NCBI GenBank assembly: GCA_033064195.1
Contig: JARBJD010000007.1
Span: 372,001-436,000, forward strand
Length of the DNA: 64,000 bases
DNA from: Blattamonas nauphoetae
Lineage: Eukaryota; Preaxostyla; Oxymonadida
Direction of reading: 5' to 3'
In this document: positions 21,243-32,533 of the stretch, in pieces
How the letters are laid out: each line of letters begins with the position of its first letter
Position numbering within the stretch: position 1 is the stretch's first letter
Position numbers and translations under genes: made by a program
The notes under the pieces: generated by a model
Database searches by the model: none
Seen by the model: only the letters and a program-made list of their open reading frames with translations
Told to the model about the DNA's origin: nothing

Positions 21243-23432
21243 TCAAGTCTCATTAAGTGAGATTGGGCCGATACTCAATGCTGTCAAAAAATCAGGTTTT
21301 TCCTTGTAATTTTGCGAATCAAAATTTGGTTCGTTGTCACCACTATCATATTCGTCAATGCTATCATCGTCATTCGGATCTGTGAGGTATCTTGTCTGAG
21401 ATTCTCGAATTTGTTGGAGTTGGTCCATGCTATGCTGATTGTCAGAGACTTCTCGAATAATCAGGTCACTGACATAGGTCTCCCATCCATCAAGATCATG
21501 GATTGCTAATTTCAATTCTTCGTCCTCGTCTTGGAGCATTTCCATCATCCATCCAAAATGAACGAAATAAGCTCGTGGAATAAGCTGAATCGCTTCCAAT
21601 GAAATTGAAATGGTTCGGTCACATTCAACTTTGATCATTACATCCTCGTTAACCTGATTCCATGATGATAATTCATCATCATTCGATGAATGTGAGAATG
21701 GGCTAGAGCTATCTATATGTGAAGGTGGTGTTTGTGAGAGAGGTGAACTCTGTGATTCATTGCCAAAAACCCAATCAGATTCTTCAATTTGCGTTAGTGT
21801 GTCCGGCTGTTGTTGTTTTTGAGTTCGGTTTGATTTGTGTTTATCGACAGAAGTTCGCTTGTGATGTCTCCGTCTAGAAGACGGTTTGCTAAGTTTGGAA
21901 CAATGTTGAACAGTGAGATCTATTTGATATTCGTTTGATGGGAGCTTCTTTTTGAGATGATCTTCGAGGCGGATACATTCCCGGAGAAATATCAAAGTCG
22001 TTGTCAAAAGATTTCCGTCATGCCATAGTGCTCTTCTAGCAACGGAAGTGTGTGATTGGAGGGTGCTTTCAAAGAGGGTGTATAGGTGATTTTGGAGGAG
22101 AGAATTTGATGGATATTCAAAGAAGAGAGGTACAAGGAGGGGATAAAAGGAATGTTGAACTAAAATGGAGTCTATGGGTGGGGAGTAGGGACATCGAACC
22201 AGTGTGGTGAAAAGTGAGACGACTGATGAGTGAATGAAGATGAAAAACACAAACTATGTAATTTTAAGCATCCGAACCTTTTCCGTTTGGAGCTGACTGA
22301 ATGGAAGGTCTGTGCTGCTATGTCGAGGAGGTCAGTTGGTTGTGGATCGAAGTCAAGATCAAGGAGAGACATGAGAAATGTAAGGTTGTCCAAAACAAGA
22401 TGTTCAATTAGAGATGGAAGTGGGATTGCTTTATCTTGGACTGATTCATTCCAAAATAGATTGGCTACGGGGTGAGTATTCCACACGAGGTCGATCAGAA
22501 ACTTGACGACTGTGGAAAAGCGGCGATAATGATTAGGATCGTGTAATATTTCACAAAATATACTCTCCTTATCCTTCTCGAAGAAAATTTTGAAGATAAT
22601 GTCAGGAGATGCTCCAAGATAGCGTCCGAGAATCGAGTTGAAAAGTTGATGGATGTTTCCTGGGATCTTGAGATTAATTATCGATAAAAGACAGAAAAGA
22701 ATACAAGTGGGTGATCTGTAGTTTGTAGGATGATTAGAAGTGATTTGATTAGGTCTTGTTCAATGATAAACTGGAATATTACTTTAGACTAAAATACTGA
22801 ATCAAACCTGAGTTAAACTATCTCGTCCTTGTTCCTTCTCAATAAAAACCAATACTCCGTACAATAATTCGCAACATGGAAAGAGATAGAGGTGTCGTAA
22901 GAGTAATTGAACGAGGTTTTGTTCGAGGACGATCGTAACGAACTAAAGATAAATGTTATCATCGAATCGAATGAATGACACGAGTGTTCATACATTTGAT
23001 CGGCAATCGCTGAGAATGTTGTTGAATATATGGTGGATATATCCCCCAATTGTGGGAGGGATTATTGGTTGCTCTTTTAGATAGATAAAGATAGGCGAAA
23101 GAACGTTCGGCCGTAAAAGTCCTTGTCGAACTTGTGGAATATCAAATGAAAGTATTTCAGCCGCGATAAAAGGATATTTGAACGATGTTAGGAGTTGATG
23201 ATGGTCGAGAGATGGGATTGTGAGATACTGGATAAGTCGAGTGATATTGGATGGGGAAAGCAGGCTGTACGCAGAAAAAGAAACGAAATGACATAAGAAG
23301 TCCGAAAAGAGAATGATACTAGTTTTGCACAGGGGTACATCCACTCGGATACACTTCCAGGAGCGAAGGGTGCTCGAAGATGTCCTCAAGCGAACGTCCC
23401 TTGGAAATCATCTCCTGGATTTCCTGTGCCAT
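21243..23432 (-). CDS. Protein phosphatase 6 regulatory subunit (SAPS domain)
   Basis: SIT4/PP6-associated helical-repeat subunit. Six exons (23432-23353, 23318-22994, 22942-22808, 22770-22705, 22666-22255, 22222-21243) sum to 665 residues in frame. Family landmarks: an N-terminal 'EIQEMISKGRSLEDIFEHPS' followed by 'FSDFLCHF', the block 'SFKYPFIAAEILSFDIPQV' matching the SAPS signature (FKYP..A.E.L..D.PQI), and a C-terminal 'AYFVHFGWMMEM' and 'DGWETYVSDLI' that matches the end of the SAPS domain. A Ser-rich, Arg-rich loop separates the two parts. The C-terminal tail is acidic, as in other PP6R proteins. Introns are 32-51 nt. Confidence 0.88.
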
Positions 23433-23619
23433 TGTGACCTTTATCTCCAATGTTGTGTCGGTTCGAACCACAACTTTTTCTGTTCATCAACGCCTCTACA
23501 AATTCTCTGAATATTGTTCTGTGAACCACCCTCACGTCTTTATTTATCAAATTTTCTTGGGGTACTCAACTATATACTTCAAACTTCAACTCCAATTCTC
23601 ACACCTTGTTAATTCATCG

Positions 23620-24875
23620 ATGCACCGAAGAAGAGACAAAAATAAGACTCCAATAGACTATGTTAGATCAGCCGCCCTCCAAGTATTTTCGTCATCATAT
23701 TTCTTATGCTCAAACACATCAGGATCAATTACTCAGACAATATTCGTTGACATCTGAGACAGATCCAAAATTCAAACCTGCTCCTCTGATACCCCAAAAA
23801 GATCGGCCTCCAATAACCCTTGGTTTCTTATTTTTTGAATCTTCACACTCGTTAGCACAACGCCTTGGACTCGAACCAGCTCCTGCTCCTTTCCTCACCC
23901 AAAATGACTGGAAAGTGTACGGTTTTTTATTTTACACAATCATACAAGGATTAAACTTGAATCTGATCAACGAGACGAGCGAACGTGTGCTATTTGTCGA
24001 GAACTCTTCGGCAATGAGGATGATCAAGTCCTTCTCCCTTGCACGCACACATTTCATAAAGTATATATCATTTTTTATTCATCTGCCTAGAATTGTCTTG
24101 CAACATTTCATTCATTTGTCGGAAATTCCTCTTGTCCAATCTGTCGTCATCACAACATCCACAATGAGCATATCCACATAACAAGTGCATTAGATCAACG
24201 GAAAAATGAAAGTGCCGTCATGTATCTGATCCATTTTCGGTATTATTCATTCTTATTTCGATAGAATCCAGAAATGGTGGAGAGGGTATCTCGTCAGAAG
24301 AGTCTACCGAATACAACCACGGGATCAGACTCGACGAAGGCAATTAACCCTTCGAAAGATGAGTTATCTTTCGTTCAAAATGGATCGAAACACACGCCAA
24401 GAGCAAAAATACGTGAAGTCAGACTTATTTCTTTGTCAGCTCATATTCGATCTGTATTTGTCATCACAGCAAACTTCTCAAAGAAGTTGACTCCAATGTT
24501 GACCAAAATCGACATATGATGGCTCAGGTAATTGTGGTTGATTGGGAATCCGTCAAACAGCGTGGACTCGTTAGGATCACAGAAGATCCAAATTGCCCGA
24601 TTTGCATATGTCCTCTTGTTCAGGTTCAAAAGATATCCAGTATTTCCATTTCGTTTTAATACATCCTCCTCACTCCAGAACCGCGGCCACAACCAAAGCC
24701 TAAGCAAAGGGGGAAATCTCCTTCAGGTACCACTGAGCAATTCAAAAAACTTGCAATTCTTAGTTGTTCTCATATATTTCACTCTTGTTGTCTACATTCG
24801 TTCGAAACGCTTTCGGGCCAAAAGGTCCCGATTTGTCCGATCTGTCGGGCACATTACACAACAATGGAACTTTAA
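23620..24875 (+). CDS. RNF32-like protein: two RING fingers flanking an IQ motif
   Basis: Predicted E3-type double RING protein resembling animal RNF32. About seven exons; the clear ones are 23620-23682, 23723-23822, 23856-23916, then from 23949, and the last at 24679-24875. In order: 'ITLAQRLGLEPAPAPFL' followed by 'WK' (shared with RNF32 before the first RING), first RING 'TCAICREL...LPCTHTFHK...SCPICRHH', IQ-like segment 'IIQKWWRGYLVRRVYR', and second RING 'DPNCPIC...LSCSHIFHSCCLHSF...CPICRAHY' close to the C-terminus. One internal splice near 24420-24475 is uncertain: a 54-nt or a 16-nt intron both restore the frame. RNF32 is testis-enriched in animals, and a flagellar role would be inference. 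Confidence 0.87.
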
Positions 24876-24996
24876 CATATTACTTCATGAAAATAGTGTT
24901 CTTTTTTTCATTTCACTCATTTTGAAGGAGAGAGAAGACGATCTAAAACAAGCACTATTTCGATGGAAATGAACCTGACAAAAATTGAAAAATGAA

Positions 24997-25481
24997 TCAG
25001 TCCTCACTTTCAGAATCACTTTCTTCTCGCGGAATGGGTTCAATCTGCCAGATGATAATGGAGGAGAACGAAGAGAGCAAACAAAAGTGGGGTCGTCTTT
25101 GTAATAATTCTTCCATCCCTGCCATCCCCCTTCAATATAGCAAATTTCAGTATTTGGGAGAATATTCTGACATCGACGGATGAACATCTCAGCTGTGGTT
25201 GGACCTCGGTCTTCACTTGGTGAAAATGAAACAGAGGATCAATCAAACCAAAGATTACAATGGAAAAAGATTCGTTTGGGAACAATTGGTCGATTTTTCA
25301 TTTCTTTCGCAAAGAGATCAAAGTATGCCAGGGGAGCATTGTGTGGAATGTTACGGCTTCCAACAACTTTATCTCCGAAGAAATCGACGTCTCGAACATC
25401 AACAATGGAAATTTCATCGGGACGATTAACAATCCAATCGCCAACTTCCTTTGGAGAAACGCAAGTCGGGCTTTTGCTCAT
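24997..25481 (-). CDS. CDC25/arsenate-reductase-like rhodanese phosphatase
   Basis: Small single-domain rhodanese-fold phosphatase of the plant CDC25/ACR2, yeast Ibp1/Acr2 type. Three exons (25481-25249, 25215-25083, 25044-24997) give 137 residues. The order is 'ISIVDVRDVDFFGDKVVGS' followed by 'RNIPH', then the active-site loop HCNLCEDR followed by GP, then 'ICYIEGGWQGWKNYY', all typical of the family. The HC-x5-R loop is created across a 33-nt intron: its Cys lies in exon 1 and its Arg in exon 2, which supports the splice model. It could act on phosphoproteins or reduce arsenate; sequence alone does not decide. Confidence 0.87.
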
Positions 25482-25653
25482 CTTCGAGCTAACAAAAAGT
25501 AGAAAGCGGGTGGATCATCAGTGAAGCACGTTAGTCTATTTGTTGCGTAATAGGATCGCATGTGAGACGAATGGGAAATCGTTGCTCAGAAGATCAAAAG
25601 AAGACTGATGTGAAATGCAAATCAATGAGAAAGCAAGCCAATAAAACACTTTT

Positions 25654-27301
25654 CTACTGTCCTCCCTGTGGATACGCTGGCACTTCATCTCCGCGCCTCT
25701 CCCTCCTTGGCTTGACTTCTTGATGAAGATCCTTGATGTAGTCAAGCTCCATCTGGTCATGATTTTCAGGAACAGCGAGTGACATGATGAGTGGGATGAA
25801 TCCAAGCTCTTCAAATGGAATATCGTATTCTTGCATCTTTCCTTCGTAGAATTTGATAACTTCTCTATGGACTGCTGTCAGTTTGGTTAGATCATCCTCA
25901 AGCTGAGAAATTTCAGCATTCTTTTCCATGAGCATTTCGGATCCCGTAACACGATTCGCTGCCTGTCCTTCATCTGTAATGGCAATAAGCTCGTTGAGAT
26001 GGGCCTCCTTCCGTTCCTTGAGTTCGTCCAGCTTGTTCAGTTTTTTCTCAAGCAACATGCCGTGCAAGAGAGCGTTTTGCTGAATTGCATATGCTTCTTT
26101 CTCATATTCTTTCTTCAGATCACGAAGTTCTTCTTCCTCTTGTTCGCAGCGCTGGAGGAGAACCTCATGTTCCCAATTTAATTGTTCAAGCTTGGCCTTG
26201 AGTGTTGATTCTCTCGATTTGGCCTCAGCTAAATGAATCTTAATCTGGTCCCAATTTTGAAGTCGTTGTTTTAATCTTTCGGATTCTTCGATCGCTTGTT
26301 TGAGTGGATCCTCCTCTTTTTTAGCCTCTGCGGCAGTTTGGTTGAGCATCTTTCGCTGAGCTGCTTCAATTTTCTTCTTTTCACTAACTTGTCCCTGCGA
26401 AGGTGAAGGAATTGTGAGGGTCAAACTTTGAGTTGTTCAATTAGAGTGAAGTGTTCTTGATGAGTTGTTTCATTGAAATACGCTTTGATACGATGGAATT
26501 CCTACCCAAACGTTAAAATTAAGGAAAGAAACCTCGAGATGTTTTTCTGTGAGACGAGTAACTTGTTGACGCTTGGCGTCATTGAGAGATGCGACTTCTC
26601 GCTTTCGTTGATTCTCCATCTCTTCGCGAAGATCCTGAATCTCATATGTACCAATGAAAAGGATACAGTAAGGATGTCATCGTATTTTTGAATCAGTTCA
26701 CGAACCTCCATCTCATGTTGATTCCGAATTTCAGAAACCTCACGATCATGGGCCTGGAGACACTGAGAAAACGGGAATAAAAAACCAATTTTTCGCGAAA
26801 GAAAAGTTCAGCTTGATCCAAGTCGAGAGCTTTAAATCTTTCCTTTGCATCCCTGCGTTCGATCTCTTCTTCTCGTTCATTTGTTCGCAATTCATCCAAC
26901 TCACGAGCCACATGAACGATAAATTCTGTCTTTCTTTGAGTGAGTTCATTTTGATATTCATACATCAAGTAATTCATTTTTTGTTGGTACTCCTGAGATA
27001 ACGAATACAAGTGAAAAGTTGGCTAACCTTTTGGAGAATGCGGTAGCTCTCTTGTTTTTCTTGTCCAATTCGTTGAATGTTTCGTAATTGTGCTTGAAGG
27101 GATTTGATCTCTTGTTTGGTTGTTGTATATTGTCCAGAAAATCGTTCCTACATGAGAAAAATAGATACAACAATGACAGACTCTTTCAGCAACGTATTGG
27201 TCTTTGAGCATTTGCTCCATTTCATAGGTCTTTTTTGCATCTAGTACAAGCTTGATAGCCTCTTCCTTAGCCTCTTGTTCCGCTTTTTGCTCAGCCTTCA
27301 T
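25654..27301 (-). CDS. DRC4: Dynein regulatory complex subunit 4 (GAS8)
   Basis: Component of the nexin-dynein regulatory complex linking outer doublets in motile flagella. Seven exons (27301-27182, 27147-27028, 26992-26786, 26762-26667, 26634-26533, about 26501-26426, 26394-25654) sum to about 486 residues (animal GAS8 478). It is coiled coil throughout. Matching blocks are 'MNYLMYEYQNELTQRK', 'EFHRIKAYFNETTHQEHF', 'LNWEHEVLLQRCEQEEEEL', 'LHGMLLEKKLNKLDEL' and 'FYEGKMQEYDIPFEELGF' followed by 'IPL' near the C-terminus, as in GAS8. Introns are 23-35 nt; the shortest, 26763-26785, is only 23 nt. The start at 27301 (MKAEQKAEQ) is the first in-frame ATG. Confidence 0.94.
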
Positions 27302-27489
27302 CGAAACAGAAACCCTTAATGAAATCTGATTGTTCAAAAAAAAAGCGAGTAACAGTACAAAAAGAATAAAATCATGACTCCCGACTCAACTCAACAATCT
27401 TTTCAACAGGAAAGACACACATAAATAGTGTTTGTTGTCCAAAAGAAGTCAGAAACGGTTCGAATCGGACAGTAGTGTTGTTTTTGTTT

Positions 27490-28482
27490 CTACCAAAGTT
27501 CTGGGACGTTCATGCCCAGAAAATTGTTCCACATCATCGATTTGGCAACAATATCTCTTCCGTAGGGTGGGCTTTTGTCGTTCTGCAGCTTTTCCTCAAT
27601 CATATCTTCGACGCCCTCCATTCGCAACATTCGATCCATATTCTTCCCCATCAGTCGAGGTTCTCCGTCTCTTCCGTTCCATCTTTGCTGGATATAGACC
27701 ATTGCATCCAGAAAACTCCAGATGGAGCTATCACGTTCGAAGAATGTGAGACAACTTGGGATTGTGAGAAAGACAGGCATATTCAGAACAACCTCCATTG
27801 TTGGTTGATAATAAGGAGAAATGTCGATGAGCCAAGTGAGAAGACGCATAAACTCATAAGATTGGCTTCCATCGATGACCGAAAACCGGTTGACGCACAA
27901 ATGCCATATATACTTCTCCGAAGGAGTGAGAACTTGCTTCAAAATTGTTTCGTGAACAGCTTGTTGTTCATCATCGTCTTCAATTTTGAGTGCTGAGATA
28001 GCATACGGAGTTGCGAGATAGAAAGAATAGGCGATGGTTGAAATGAGTCTAGTGTGGATATAGGCTGCTTCGGTGAATGAAAGAGACTGTGGATTGAGAG
28101 TGTTGATGATTTGAGTGATCAGATTAGCTTTGATGAGCGCAAGTCGGATTCTCTTTGAACAGTTTGAAATCAGTCTTGCCAGCATCTCCATTGCTGTTGT
28201 GGTGATTGCCTGACTAGAAGTCGAAAGAAGAACTACAATGGACTGAATGAAGTTGGTCAAAGATTCATCAGTGGTTCGTCCAATGCTGTTGAGAAAAGCA
28301 TCTGCTGAACTTGAATACGGTGGAAACACAGTGATAAGAAATTTCACGGCTTTAGCTTCCAAAGATTCATCCAATGCAGGATTCAACTTCAAAGTGGCAA
28401 CAAGAGACAGAAAGACAACTGCTTTTTCGTAAATAGATGAAAGCTCTTCTTCATCCCAATTCAAGAATAAAAAGGAATCCAT
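27490..28482 (-). CDS. Helical-repeat (ARM-like) protein of an apparently oxymonad-specific family
   Basis: Intronless frame, 330 residues from the ATG at 28482 (MDSFLFLNWDEEE). An in-frame ATG at 28557 would add 25 residues. It is made of leucine-rich helices resembling ARM/HEAT repeats ('FIQSIVVLLSTSSQAITTTA', 'IRLALIKANLITQIINTLNP', 'KYIWHLCVNRFSVIDGSQS', 'MPVFLTIPSCLTFFERD'). I recall many close relatives among predicted Blattamonas nauphoetae proteins with the same start and the same 'KYIWHLCVNRFS' and 'LTIPSCLTFFE' motifs; I cannot verify this here. Function is unknown. The C-terminus 'WNNFLGMNVPELW' also fits that family, so the gene looks full length. Confidence 0.75.
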   Translation of the reverse strand: MDSFLFLNWDEEELSSIYEKAVVFLSLVATLKLNPALDESLEAKAVKFLITVFPPYSSSADAFLNSIGRTTDESLTNFIQSIVVLLSTSSQAITTTAMEMLARLISNCSKRIRLALIKANLITQIINTLNPQSLSFTEAAYIHTRLISTIAYSFYLATPYAISALKIEDDDEQQAVHETILKQVLTPSEKYIWHLCVNRFSVIDGSQSYEFMRLLTWLIDISPYYQPTMEVVLNMPVFLTIPSCLTFFERDSSIWSFLDAMVYIQQRWNGRDGEPRLMGKNMDRMLRMEGVEDMIEEKLQNDKSPPYGRDIVAKSMMWNNFLGMNVPELW

Positions 28483-28624
28483 TGAAAATGGTAACTGGGG
28501 GGAGGACAAGTCAGAGGTCCCAAAAACAGTTTTTTGATGAAGAGGTTTTTCAATCATTGGATATGGGTCTTAACTCTGGTGGAGGGAATTATTCGATAAT
28601 CAATTCAATATTCATTGTGAAATG

Positions 28625-31385
28625 TTATTTTTTCTTAAGGCTTGGCTTTTGAGCACGTTTGGCTTTCTTTTTCACCTCCATTTTCGCAGGTTTGGGGCGA
28701 ACTCCACCTTTTTGAAGTTTCATCCCTTTCTTTGAGCGACGAGCTTGCTTTTGAATTTGAGCACGAGTGAGAGCATCCTACAGAAGATAAAAAAGAAAAG
28801 ATCACACCTCTTTCTTTTGACTTGTCTTTTGTGATTTCGCCTGAACTTTTCTGGGATTCCTCTTTTCCCTCCGTGAAGGAATGTCAAACGCACTTGGTGT
28901 TGCGTCCTCCTTCTCAAATTGTGGAGTTTTCCCCGATCTTCGTTGCTTAGCACCTCTTTCATCCTTCCAGATCTCAGCATGCTGAGTGAATCTCTTCGAC
29001 TCTGCACGGCTGCCGTGATCCTCGTCAAATGTGCTTCTAGATGAGTGAAGTCGCTTCACTTTGGAAATAACTTCGTCTTCTGGTCGAGATCGAGTTCCAG
29101 TCATCCTTTCCTTCTCCTCAGCCTCTTTGGCCTTCTTCCGGTCCTTCTCTTTCTCCCCTTTCCGCAAAATCCACTCTCGTCGTTCGGACGTCCCTTCCAC
29201 AAGTTTCTCTGCTCGATCAATCTCCTCCTCTGCTCTGACCATCTCCTGGTCTGCCTCCTCTTCTCTCAAAAGTCGCTCCAGATCATCCTTCACCCCCTCC
29301 ACTTCTTCCGTTGCTTGTCCAATTTCCTTCTTTTTGATTTTCCGCTCCAGAATAAGCCCCGGCGAGTTATTGTTCATCTCAGCGAGCACACGCGGGATGA
29401 CCATCTCACTCCCTCCCTCGACCTGCTTCCTCTGAACTTTGAAGATTGTCACTGTCCGTCCTTTCCGTCCAATCCGAGCTGTTCGTCCGGCTCGATGCAC
29501 GTAATCCCTCAAACGCTTCGGTTCATCGAGACTGAGAACAACTCCCACATTGTCAATGTCCAACCCTCTCGCAGCAAGATCAGTGCAGACCAGCACGCGA
29601 CAGACACCTCTCTTCGCCGTCCCAACTTCTCCCGAATCGCCCTCGATCACTCCTCGTTTGAAGCACTCCATCGCCCACAATCGCTGTCCCATTGTTAATC
29701 CTCCGTGAAGCTCCATCGCGTTGACGTTGAGCAGTCGGAGAAGGACAGCGAAACGATGGCAGCGCTCTCGTGTCCGAGTGAAGACTAGAACACTTCCTCC
29801 GTGCACACCAGACAGGACATCGTCTGATTTCTGCGGTGTTTTGGGTTGGTGTGGAGTGATGGCGTTTTTGATCAAAGCAACAGCCGAAATCTCTCTCTCC
29901 TGTTCTGTGCTAACAAACACAACTTCCTGCACCAGCCCTTGAACAATTGCGAATTGATTTGTCGTTGAGCTGACCTCATCCCCCCGAGCATCGACACTGA
30001 CAAGGACAGGTTGACGAAGCGCTCGCTCAGCGAGATCTGTCAACTCCGACGACTTCGTCGCTGTTGTCAGAATGGTTTGTGGTTTGAGCATGCCTCTCTG
30101 GTTCGACTGAGAGGACTGCTTCCCCTTCGAAGAGAGGTGCGCCTGTTTCCCAACGACTCCTTCTCCACCCGGAAGCATCGACAGAACAGTATCGACTTCT
30201 TTTCGGAATCCTTCCTCCAGGAGCCGGTCAGCTTCATCCAAAACGAGAAATGTTGTATTGGCCATGAGATTGTTCTTCTTGTCTAATCTTTGAGCGACCG
30301 ACTGTGTGTTCAGGAGGAGGTCCACAAGACGTCCAGGCGTCGCGACGAGTATGGTTGGGAGAGATTCAGACTTCAGTATTGTTTCTTGAGCCTTACGAGG
30401 GAGACCCCCAATAATTCCCTCCACTGATAATGATGGAAGTGATCTGATTAATGTTTGGCATACACCAAGTGTTTGCAGTGCAAGCTCACGAGTTGGAGAG
30501 AGGATAAGTGCTCGTAATCTGCCGTCAGGGGATTTTTGTCTCGTGACTTGGCCATTCACAATAGTCCCGTTTTTTCGAAGCAAATGCTCGAACATGGGGA
30601 TAAGAAAAGCACATGTTTTGCCGGAGCCCGTTGGAGCTACACAAAGAACGTCATTTCCGCGGAGGGACGCTTCGATTGCTTGAGTCTGAATCGGAGTTGG
30701 ATGGTCAAATGAGAGTTCTTTTCGAACAGCATGGACAACAATTGAAGAAATTCCGAGATCTGTGAAAGTGTGTGATGTGTCAAGGGCTTGAGTGGTCTTT
30801 GGTGGAGGGAGAAGAGATGGGAGTGAGTCATCATCGTCGAATGCCTGATAATCATGAACAGAATCTTTGATTTCTTCGGATTTCTAATCAGACATACAAA
30901 TGGATATCAAATAAGTCCAAGAAAGACGGTGAGCAAAGGATGAAGAGCAAACATTTGTCGGTGTTGGAGATGATGGTTTTTTCGTTGATTTTTTGGTTTT
31001 TGAGATTGTTTGTTTGGGGAGGGTTTGAGGTTGAGCAATAAGTCCATCATTGTCGAGTTTCAATGTTCTTTCCGCCTCATGTTCAGGAATTCTGCGAGAA
31101 AGAGAATCATTGATGGCTTTTGTGAGTTTTTGTTCCACCTCTGTTGTGCGACGAAGAAGGGAAGTGTTTGGATCTCTGGAAGCTGATGTATTGTGAAGAG
31201 TAGATATTCCTTGGAAGAAGGCAGGGTTGAAAAACTGGAAATGACAGAAGTCGACGAAGATGATTCAATAAGCAGGTGCATACGATGTCATCATCATCAG
31301 AATCATCATCATCTGACACAATGTTATCTTGTGTAATCGCCTCAAATGCAATGGAAGAGCGTTGATTCTTTTTTCTGGAAGACAT
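28625..31385 (-). CDS. DDX27: DEAD-box RNA helicase, DDX27/Drs1 type
   Basis: Nucleolar helicase for large-subunit ribosome assembly. Four exons (31385-31284, 31234-30953, 30883-28808, 28777-28625) give 870 residues. The N-terminus is acidic (SDDDDSDDDD). Helicase motifs in order: Q motif HPTPIQ, APTGSGKT, PTRELALQ, ATPGRL, VLDEADRLL, TAT (in place of SAT), VLVFTRTR, CTDLAARGLDI, HRAGRTARIGRKG. After the core, 'LERKIKKKEIG' and the 'AEEEIDRAEKLVEG' helix match the Drs1/DDX27 extension. The tail is very basic (RKVQAKSQKTSQKKE), with a last short exon rich in Lys. A basic and acidic insert of about 25 residues lies between motifs II and III. The last intron is 30 nt. Confidence 0.92.
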
Positions 31386-31537
31386 CTTGATCTGCCCAGC
31401 ATAGATTAGTTGAAAGGCAGAAAAACGTCACCCAGGATGAGACACGGAATTCAATATGTATTTACAGAGACTGATTCACTTAACAGGTCGGATTAAGATG
31501 GGGGTCGTTCAGAAAAAAGACGTGAAATGATAGAAAC

Positions 31538-32350
31538 TCAACTAACAACAACCAGCCACCCAAGGGCAAAGTAAAACAAACATAATGGATAAATCACAAG
31601 AACTGTCTTATTTGATTCTACGACACCTTTGAACATAGGGTAAGTTGCTGGAAAAAGTATAGATTCTGGATGATATATGGAAAAGGCAGACCAATTAGTG
31701 ACCAGACATATGCAATAATCGTTGCGACAAGTTTGACAACGAAAACAACTTTGGGTGACGCAAATAGATTGACAAAGTACGAGATAATTGCAGAGAGAGC
31801 AAATGGAGAAACGCAGTATCCGAGAACACTCATACTCTGGAAGAATGATCTGAGAAAAGAAATCGAATTGAAAATATGGCAGACAACTTGCCCTTGAGGA
31901 GTGACACATTTGCTGTTACACAGAATGCACCAAGCCACATGATCACAAAGAAAGCCGAAAAAAGAAAGCCTGCTTGCTTCTCTGGAGCCCGAAGTGCGAG
32001 AAATCTTGAATAAGACCATATGAATGATATAAAAATCTGAATTGGTGGCATACGACCCAAGAACCAGACCGATGAGGAGTGGACCCCAGAGATCCCCTTA
32101 GAGAACAATTCAGGATTAAGGAAAATCGAAAGCAATAAAAACAGATACAATCTTTGAGTGCTTCATATAAATATGTGTGTCGACTTGGTTTAATAACCAG
32201 TAGGAGCTTTTTCCCAATTGATCCAAAATCTCGAAGTAGTGACGCGCGTATGGGTTCATTCAGGGTACTGTTGGGATCATCAAGCTGAGTGGGATTCTCC
32301 ATTTCCCCATCGATGTCGTCTGGAGATGGTAACGCTGTAAAATCTGTCAT
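31538..32350 (-). CDS. YIPF6: Yip1-domain Golgi membrane protein, YIPF6 type
   Basis: Five-span YIP1 family membrane protein of the Golgi/ER. The model has six exons with short introns, all restoring the frame. Key stretches: N-terminal acidic cytosolic part ending 'STLNEPIRASLLRDFGSIGK' followed by 'K', then 'LKDWDLWGPLLIGLVLGS', 'FFVIMWLGAFCVTANVSLLK', 'SFFQSMSVLGYCVSPFAL' and 'VVESNKTVLVIYPLCLFYF'. Those with DWDLWGPL and SVLGYC are hallmarks of YIPF6/Yip family members. It ends at TGA 31538-31540. It follows the WD40-like gene on the same strand with 183 bp between. Confidence 0.9.
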
Positions 32351-32533
32351 GCGGATTTTCAGCGAAATTTATGGGTGACGATAGAAGTGAGGGAAGTCTG
32401 AGGCTCCAATGAATGATAAATTTCAATATTTCATTAAAAAGTCGCCTGATAGAAGTCTAGACAGTAGAAAGCGTTCATATCACGATTTCCTCATCTCGAC
32501 AACTGAATCGTTTACGGAGCTGTCATGTGTCTT

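Noticed and set aside
22181-22200. A tRNA T-loop-like GGTTCGA motif
   Set aside because: It lies inside the SAPS coding exon and no cloverleaf partners are present. I saw no tRNA or rRNA gene in the window.
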